In this document: piece after piece, positions 57,029-64,000 of the stretch
How the letters are laid out: each line of letters opens with the position of its first letter
Numbering within the stretch: the first letter of the stretch is position 1
Assembly (NCBI RefSeq): GCF_020184175.1
Contig: NC_065532.1
Location: 21,638,001-21,702,000, forward strand
From: Aphis gossypii
Lineage: Eukaryota; Arthropoda; Insecta; Hemiptera; Aphididae
Direction of reading: 5' to 3'
DNA length: 64,000 nt
Notes under the pieces: generated by a model
The model's input: only the letters and a program-made list of their open reading frames with translations
Told to the model about the DNA's origin: nothing
Databases searched by the model: none
Position numbers and translations under genes: made by a program

Positions 57029-59268
57029 TATAATCGTTGACATGCGCCATGCGGGAACGCCGGGATCTGCAGGTTAATAATAACTTTGAATATTGTTTTG
57101 GTATTGACTATTAATTATTATGTTATTTTCATGGTCGGTATTTATAAACGGTCTAGGCGACTGGGCCACGATAAGAAAACCTAGATGACCATAAATATTA
57201 CTGCGCCGTTTGGTGACAGTGGTGTTGTAGTCGTCGCATACCTACTTGCGTTGTTCATTGTTATGTTATTGAATGCTGACGACCGACGGTCGCTGTTATA
57301 TAACATGATATTATTATATTGTTATTTTTAGATAATATTAGATCGTGATATTTTATAAAAAAAAATTACGTTATTATTTCCACTAGCATTAACTATTGAA
57401 GTTTTTATTTTATTTATTATTAATGACTTTAAAAATTATTATTATTATTATTATTTAATTACTATATTAAGTTACCGCAATTTTTAGTAATGTTACTATG
57501 TTAGTTAGGTACTTTTGGTTTTGGTAGAGTCGTTATCTAACACAGGTCAGTCAATAGTTAGGAAAAAAAATAATTATAGCCGTAAAAAATAAAAACACCT
57601 ACTCTATAACTTTAGTCGACTTCCTCTACCTCCGCTAGGTACATTGCGGTCGACAGTATAGTCACTACCTTGTCACTACTTATGTCTCAATGTCTCATTG
57701 GGATTATAGAAGAGGCTATAATAGGGTTTAGGGAGCCAGAGGGGTGCAGGGAATGGCAACTTAAACTACGGAGTACGGTTACAATATAAAGATAATGTTA
57801 TCGCCTATTGTTAAACAAATGTTAAACAAATCGGTGATTGTTAACTAGGTACCCCCCCCCAAGTACAAGTAAACACACAAATCACTCATGTAAACTGCCC
57901 CGAGTAAAATTTTAAAATGAATAGCTATAATTTTAAAAATTACAATATTAAGACAAATATTCACACATTGTTGATGCATATTCGATATTCATCATAAGAG
58001 TTAGGTTACTATTATTTATTAATTAATTACATTTCGTAATTTTTCGCGTTTTGTTTGGTTTTAAATTTTGATATTTTAAGGGTTCATTTGTATTTTATAC
58101 TATTTAGTGTAGTGTACCTTTTCTATTTAATATCTTTTAACTTTCTAGAAACATGAAAATATTTAGACGAATTGTATAAAAGCAAGAGTTAAGGTGAGAA
58201 TGAATTAACTCGTATACGTTAATGGTTAAAGTTGGCTCTGCTGCAGATGCTTGAGTCCATATTTCAGGTGGATATTAATTTTAAATTTTAAATTACTTTC
58301 AAGCACTTATTGCAATTATTGCGCTGTGACATGGCAATCGTGTTGACTTCATTGGTTTATATGGATACAATAGGTTCTAGCAGACCTATGCCGAATGGCG
58401 GATTTAGTGATACCTAAGTAATAATTAAAAATCAGTTGTCGTATACTGCAATAATGTTATTTAATAACGTATTGTTATTTTCATAAATACCTACTATTGT
58501 TTTTGAAAAAAATTAAATTTATGAGGTATAATTGGAAAATTACACCATCATATATAGAGAGTTTAATAAGTTAAAAGTTTTCTATATTGCAAACGGGGTA
58601 CCTAAAGCATAAGTCGCTGTTTACATAAAAAAGGTAATTTGGGTGCAGTTTACGTATACCCTATTATTTGTATATACATATTACATAATAATCATAGCTA
58701 TCAAGAAGTAGGTACTTATAAAATAATTTGTTTTAATATGATTAAATATATCCAACAATAACATTCATACAATTTTAAATCGTTAAATTTTCCAAATGTT
58801 GATAATATTATGTTGGTAAAACATAAAAATCATAATTTTCTTTAAACTTTTTATAAAGAACATTATCAGAAAGGCAAGTAGAAGTTTAATTGATAATATT
58901 ACATTTATAAAATTAGTGTAATTTTATAACTATAATGTTTTAATAATTTTTAATTCAAAATATTTTCAAATCTTTACTATTAAATTAAATACCTAATGTT
59001 ATTGTAGTAACATTCTCTTAAAGTAATCAAATCATTGATGATATAATAATTATCATGGAATATTCTAAAACGATGATCTAAGTTTACGTTTAAAATATTT
59101 CAAGATGAGTTAAAATATAACTTTATCAGAACATCAAACTTAAGAAATTGTTGTCTGGGTGGGAGTCGGTGCTATTCCATTTATACTTATAAAGGCATAT
59201 TAATATATTTTGAATTTTAAAACCACACTTTTTAAATTATTTTTTTAATACATTAAATCATATTTTAG
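57029..59268. other. Interval without a supported gene
   Basis: 2.2 kb of A+T-rich DNA with a few G+C-richer patches (about 57,160-57,300 and 57,600-57,780) and a C-run at 57,852. It lies within the presumed long intron of the YqaJ gene. No frame with a motif or terminal repeat was identified. Confidence 0.4.
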
Positions 59269-60090
59269 GTACTGATTGGAAAAAGAAAGCAACAAATTAT
59301 TTCAATTCTAAAAAAATAAGTAATGATTATACATGTCATGGAGAATATGACGAAGGAAATGCTCGCAATGCATATGTATATATCAAAAACTGGGGCAATA
59401 GTAGAAGAAACTGGTATTATTGTTTCAAATTCAAATCCATAGCTGTCTTACTCACCTGATAGTATAATAATGGATAACCATGTACCTAAAAAATTATTGG
59501 AAATAAAATGTCCATATTTAGGTAATTTGTAACTAAAATACCATAACCATTTTTACATTTCAATTAAATATACGTTTTAATTTAACTTAGGAAAAGAAAA
59601 ATCTATTGATGATATTATTAAAACATGTAAATTTATTAAAATTGAACAAGATGTTGTCAAAATTAAAATACAGACACCAATATTATGCACAAGTACAATT
59701 TGGAATGGCACTTTTAAATTTTGAATCTTGTGATTTTGTAATATATGCTAGTCAAGACAACAGTTTGAAAATAATTAATGTTCCATTTGATTATAAATTT
59801 ACTTATAATATGTCACAAAAAATTAAAGAAAATTTTTTAATAATATGTTACATGTTGTATGTGAAACATTGTAAATTATAAATTATTATGAATGTGACTC
59901 ATATATTATTATTTATTACCTTATTAATGATATTTATTTAAAAATATAAAAACATAAGAAAATATCTTCATAGGTACATGTAAACTAATGAGCTTTATAC
60001 AAGATATTTATTATCAGATAAAATTGATGGACCCAAATTGACAATAGCAGCTATAACAATCAGAATTTCATGAACAATATTCATTAAATT

Positions 60091-61517
60091 TCAGGGAATT
60101 TTATTTGATAACATTTTGAAAACTTTTAATCGTTGATTACTGCGCTCAATGTGAACTCTGGCTGATGCAATTGCAACATTTGTAGTAGCTTCATCCTTAG
60201 AAAATTGTTTCTTTTTCTTTAAAAATGGTGGTCTAATTAATTTAATATTATGTAAACTAGTCTCAGTTTCAATCAGAAACCCCTTGTCAACCATTATGGC
60301 GTCTTGCCCAGGTATTAATTTTTTTATTAAATCTGACTGTTCAAATATTGCTTTGTCTGACACTCGACCTCCATAAGCTTTACTTATGAAAATTAAAATA
60401 CCTCCAGGACTAATACCAGTTAAAAATTTTACAGTATGCTCCTTTATAGTGTGAGTATGTTCTTATTCTACAACAAAGACATTTAGGTTTTGGAATTTCC
60501 ATTTCAGTGCAATCAATAATAATTTGTGTGTCTTGGAATAATTTAAAACATATAGGCATGTTTTTCAAACATTCTTCTTTTGAAGGCCACGGTATTGCTG
60601 GTTTTAAAATCAATGATAAATACAATATTGTTTCTTGAAAAATATCCTTACAAGTTTGTGAAGAAATGGAACGAAATAAAATTGAAAGCACTACATAACT
60701 AACATCTAACTTCAATTTCATAAACATCAATATTATCCTTTCTTTAGAACTTAATTTTCTGGACCTTCTAGTACAATTATGTTTGTCATATAAAGACACA
60801 ATTATTTCAAGTAGTTCAGTAGAATGAAGTCCAGTTGCAGTATTTAATTTACAGCTTGTGTCAAATATACTGACAAAAGGAATAATAAAATCACCACTTT
60901 TTACCTGTACACTCTTGTCACATTTACATGTTTGTAAATGTGAAGTAGGTTGGGATAAACCACTAATTATTTCTTCTACTATTTTAGGATTTTCTTCATT
61001 GGCTTCTATTATAATATTCTCTTCATTGGATTGACAAAAAGAATCAGAAGTTAATGGTGTTTCTTCCAATATGTATCTATCTCTCTTTCTTTGAATTCTA
61101 TTTTGTACATATGCATTTACAGGTAATTGCAATGGCAAATTTTTTGAGGGTATTGCATTTTTCTTTAATGCCTTTTTTTACATGGAACATCTTAAAAAAT
61201 AATCATACATTAAGAAAATGTATTGTTATTAAATATATATATATATTGTGTTAGGTAAATGGTAGTATGTAATCGTTTTTTAAAAAATGTTTGGAGCATA
61301 CTTTCATGACATTCGTTAATTTTTTTCCAGACTTTAACATCTTATCCCAAGCCTTTCTTATGTCGAAAAATTCCTCTATACCAAGCTTGTTTACACTTTT
61401 GACAGTTCTTGAACCTTGTTTTGAAATTAAATGAAATGATATATCTTTATCCCGGTCAGCTCTTGACGAACAGCCTTATACACAACAATTAGTTCTATTT
61501 GTGGTTTGGTCAGACAT
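60091..61517 (-). pseudogene. THAP-DDE_4 transposase of a probable ISL2EU element
   Basis: Exon 1 (61,517 to about 61,256): a THAP-type C2CH domain, CCV then a TAA (61,476-61,478), GCSSRADRDKDISFHL, FDIRKAWDKMLKSGKKLTN, MKVCSKHFLKNDYILPF. Exon 2 (61,190-60,091, after TTTTTTAAG): LPVNAYVQNRIQRKRDR, an HTH region SSKERIILMFMKLKLDVSY, IIIDCTEMEIPKPKC (first D), a slip near 60,437, SPGGILIFISKAYGGRVSDK, DAIMVDKGFLIE (second D) and IASARVHIERSNQRLKVF (E). It is convergent with the YqaJ gene, which ends 210 bp away. One stop and one slip break it. Confidence 0.75.
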
Positions 61518-61599
61518 AATTATTAATTATATTACTTAAATTGGTATAAGTAATTCAATAAGAAAAGTATAAAACTCAATAATAAAACTAGCAGATGGT

Positions 61600-63435
61600 A
61601 CAATCATACCTAAAAAAGCTCATACCCATAATGCTAATGATAAGAATTTTAGTTCTAATGAGACAAAAAAAATGTTTAGAAACATTTTGTTGGACAAAGC
61701 TAAATTAGAAACTGATCCATTAAAATTAATTTATGACGAGGAATCCATCAGGTAAAATTTTTAATAATTAAAATCCATACTTTTAACACGATTCGATAGA
61801 TTCGATTTATCATTATAAATTAATTAAATACAATGATAAAATTTTATAGAAATCCACATGCAGCTATGCTGTACTCTTGGCCAACTGCCGTATCTTTGAT
61901 GCGCAAAGCTCGCAGACAAGCGGTTCCATCATTGCCATCAACGTTAAGGGAATTGGGAGAATATTTAGACCTGAATATGAACAGATTAGGTCTAAATATT
62001 TAAATTAAATTAAATTAAATTGATACTTACTGTTCTGTTTGGTGAATATGGTCAATAGATATCAGTGTAATCATCAACCATTTTACTAAGAATGGATTGT
62101 AGATGGTAATGGCAATTTTAGTGTCATATTCGCTTGTCAAAAATTAATTGATTCAGTTGTCAATCAAGGTGCAACAGAATTACATGCAGATGGAACATTC
62201 AAAGTAGTGCCATCTATGTCACATTGACGTCAGCTGTTTATTATCCACTTAATTCTGCAAAGCCATGTGAGAACAATCAATTTTTATTCTTAATATTATA
62301 TTGATATACTAATTTAATTGATCTTGGTTGTTTTACTTTAGTCCATCCTAATTTGTTTTATATTGATGGAAACTAAAACTGAGGTTGCATACCGAAAAGT
62401 GCTTAGGAAATTTAAAACAATATTCCCAAATATAAGGCCCACATCAGTAATGATAGACTTTGAAACTGGACTTCATAACGCGTTTCAACAGACCTATCCT
62501 GAAGCAACAATATTGTCCTGCTGGTTCCATTTTGTGCAGGTTTGAAATAACTAAAATCAATTAACTCATATTTTTTAATATGTTACATAGGTACTGTTTA
62601 CTTCTGTACCATAATATATTTAAAAATAATAATTTAGTTAAATCAAGATTTATAAAAACTTGTTGGGCAACTAAGTCAAACACAAATTTTAGGAACATAC
62701 AATATATTCGGCTTTTTATAGGCCCTCTATGTTCCTAATAGTTTTAGTTAATAAAGGAACTTAAATACAATACTTTTAGATAATTAAATTTACTTCCTTT
62801 AATAGTATTATACGGATAACGTAGAAAGAATTTGGGTAGAACTAATGAATCATCTGAATATATTAAAAAATAATAACCGTAGACCTCTTCATCAGCTTGA
62901 AATTAAACCTGAAAAGCATATAATTTAGTGCATTAAATAAAAAAAATAAAGTTTTTACTTCTCCTCATGATTGGGTTAGGTTTCATTTCAATTCACATAT
63001 TAATTAAAAACTGTACAAAACATTTTAGAGCTTACAGAGGAAAATAAAAAAATTGGGCTACACAGCATATGTAAAAAATAATATTCAAGCAAAAATGTGC
63101 TTAAAAATGATGGCAGCCTTAGCCCTATTACCACATCAAGAAATAGAGAGAGCTATCAAGAAGTAAAAAATTATGCCCAAGCCAACCATGTGCAGATGCC
63201 TAGATTTTTTACTTACTTTTCAAGGTAAAATATAAAAATAATTAAAAAATATTGTACCTATTGTTCAAATATAAAATATTGAAATTAAAATAGCTTTTGG
63301 ATCACAAGAAAGGGTCCCGAATGTTTTTCGGTTTACGACCAACCACGCCGTACAAACAATAATATTGAGAGTTTCCATTCATCCTCGAAACAAACGTTTC
63401 AAGTGATGCATCCAAACTTATGGAAAATTCTAGGT
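61600..63435 (+). pseudogene. MULE transposase, decayed and exon-split
   Basis: Plus-strand pieces in order: KKAHTHNANDKNFSSNE and KMFRNILLDKAKLETDPLKL (to about 61,752); NPHAAMLYSWPTAVSLMRKA and LRELGEYLDL (61,850-62,000); the core ADGTFKVVPSMSH then a TGA (62,227); METKTEVAYRKVLRKFK, IRPTSVMIDFETGLHNAFQQ and TILSCWFHFVQ (62,363-62,540); LQRKIKKLGYTAYVKNNIQ and KMMAALALLPHQEIERA with a slip after it (63,025-63,225); ITRKGPECFSVYDQPRRTNN, NIESFHSSSKQTF and HPNLWKIL (63,297-63,434). DGTF, DFE and the late NNIESFH block fit Mutator-like (MULE) transposases of insects. No FLYWCH finger or terminal repeats were found here. Confidence 0.65.
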
Positions 63436-64000
63436 GAGTCATTAAAAACAGTTTTTATTATACCTAATATCATATTTAATTAACTAGTTTAAAATAATAA
63501 AAACTAGCCCCTCTGAATATGTTAATAAACGAAATGATTTATTTTTAATATTTAAAAATATTTAAGTACTTATTAAAATTTAATGTAATCTTCAAATTTT
63601 TAACAATTTTTATTTATATTTTAAAGTACTAAACATACAAAAGTAGTTAATTTAATGTGATACTTAATAATATAAATAACTTTTATAATTTACTATAATA
63701 CTACAAGATTAAAAATTATTATTTGAATAATTGAATTTCTATACATAACATTTTTTGAATCTATTAAATATAATAATATTATACAACACAATGTCCATTT
63801 AAGTTAATACATACAATATTTATAAATAGAATATTTAAAATGTTTAAGTTAAAATAATTTCACTAATACTTTATAAATATTACTATTCACTTATATGCTG
63901 ACTAAGTATTATAATACTTATTTATTGGAAATACTATTTTTCTTTATTGTAGTTTAAGAACAGTAGGTATAGGTTAAGTTTTTAATTAAAAAGGACTCAG
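63436..64000. other. Interval without a supported gene
   Basis: A+T-rich sequence following the last MULE block, which ends at a plausible donor (ATTCTAG|GTGAGT). It may be an intron leading to further MULE exons beyond the window. Confidence 0.4.

Larger units (their letters stand above)
48782..59880 (+). pseudogene. SWIM/YqaJ nuclease gene of a probable ISL2EU element
   Basis: Exons with GT-AG borders: 48,782-48,833; 48,923-49,163; 49,352-49,554; 49,680-49,986; then after a 9.3-kb interval about 59,269-59,521 and 59,591-59,880. Motifs: CTPGARCVLEGEEVLNAG, a SWIM finger CSCKAGASGRCKHVSA (C-x-C-x7-C-x-H), WNEERKYRITA, then YqaJ: TDWKKKATNYFNS, EETGIIVSNSNP, YSPDSIIMDN, KKLLEIKCPYL and LKYRHQYYAQVQFGMALLN (DxE-x-K type nuclease core). 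Frame slips occur near 49,468, 59,385 and 59,650, and a TAG stands where W is expected after SNSNP. The 49,986/59,269 junction phase is unresolved, so an exon may be missing. YqaJ plus a THAP-DDE transposase is the known ISL2EU pairing. Confidence 0.65.

Overview
The window looks like a transposon-dense, roughly 70% A+T stretch of an insect nuclear genome, most likely an aphid. I infer this from the mix of elements (BEL/Pao, gypsy/errantivirus-like, ISL2EU, PIF/Harbinger, Merlin, several hAT lineages, piggyBac and pogo-like MITEs, a polinton-type capsid relic, DUF4806 genes), from spliced genes with GT-AG introns, and from frequent GGTACCTA-type words. No bacterial-type gene, rRNA, tRNA or CRISPR array was seen. 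Almost everything recognisable is a mobile element or a gene carried by one.

Layout. 0-6.2 kb: three same-orientation hAT elements that seem to be inserted one into another (minus strand), plus a piggyBac-type MITE. 6.6-7.1 kb: a pogo/mariner-type MITE. 7.3-15.0 kb: an endogenous retrovirus-like gypsy element with 674/675-bp LTRs, a gag remnant, a pol lacking protease and most of RT, two extra ORFs between integrase and env, and an env. One leader splice donor is phase-compatible with an acceptor ahead of each of the three downstream ORFs, and the second extra ORF has the motif set of a DEDDh 3'-5' exonuclease. A second copy of LTR plus gag follows and is cut off by a BEL/Pao element (15.6-22.4 kb), whose 5' junction holds a 28-bp inverted piece of its own pol. 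22.9-25.3 kb: a Harbinger fragment, a double-jelly-roll capsid relic and a non-autonomous element built on a 132-bp tandem repeat.

27.2-39.6 kb: a Transposase_21-like gene followed by a multi-exon DUF4806 gene. Its last intron holds an autonomous-type PIF/Harbinger element (32,231-39,321), which itself contains a hAT with perfect 8-bp target duplications. 41.0-45.5 kb: hAT fragments around a Merlin element with long inverted repeats. 48.8-61.5 kb: a probable two-gene ISL2EU element (SWIM/YqaJ nuclease on the plus strand, THAP-DDE transposase on the minus strand). The long internal interval of its nuclease gene contains a DUF4806 gene on the opposite strand and an intact hAT (54,597-57,020). 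61.6-63.4 kb: a decayed MULE transposase.

Many reading-frame breaks sit in or beside homopolymers, and two 1.29-kb copies differ only by three homopolymer-length changes. Some frameshifts may therefore be sequencing errors. In-frame nonsense codons are safer evidence of decay. There is also a 101-base N gap at 40,862-40,961.
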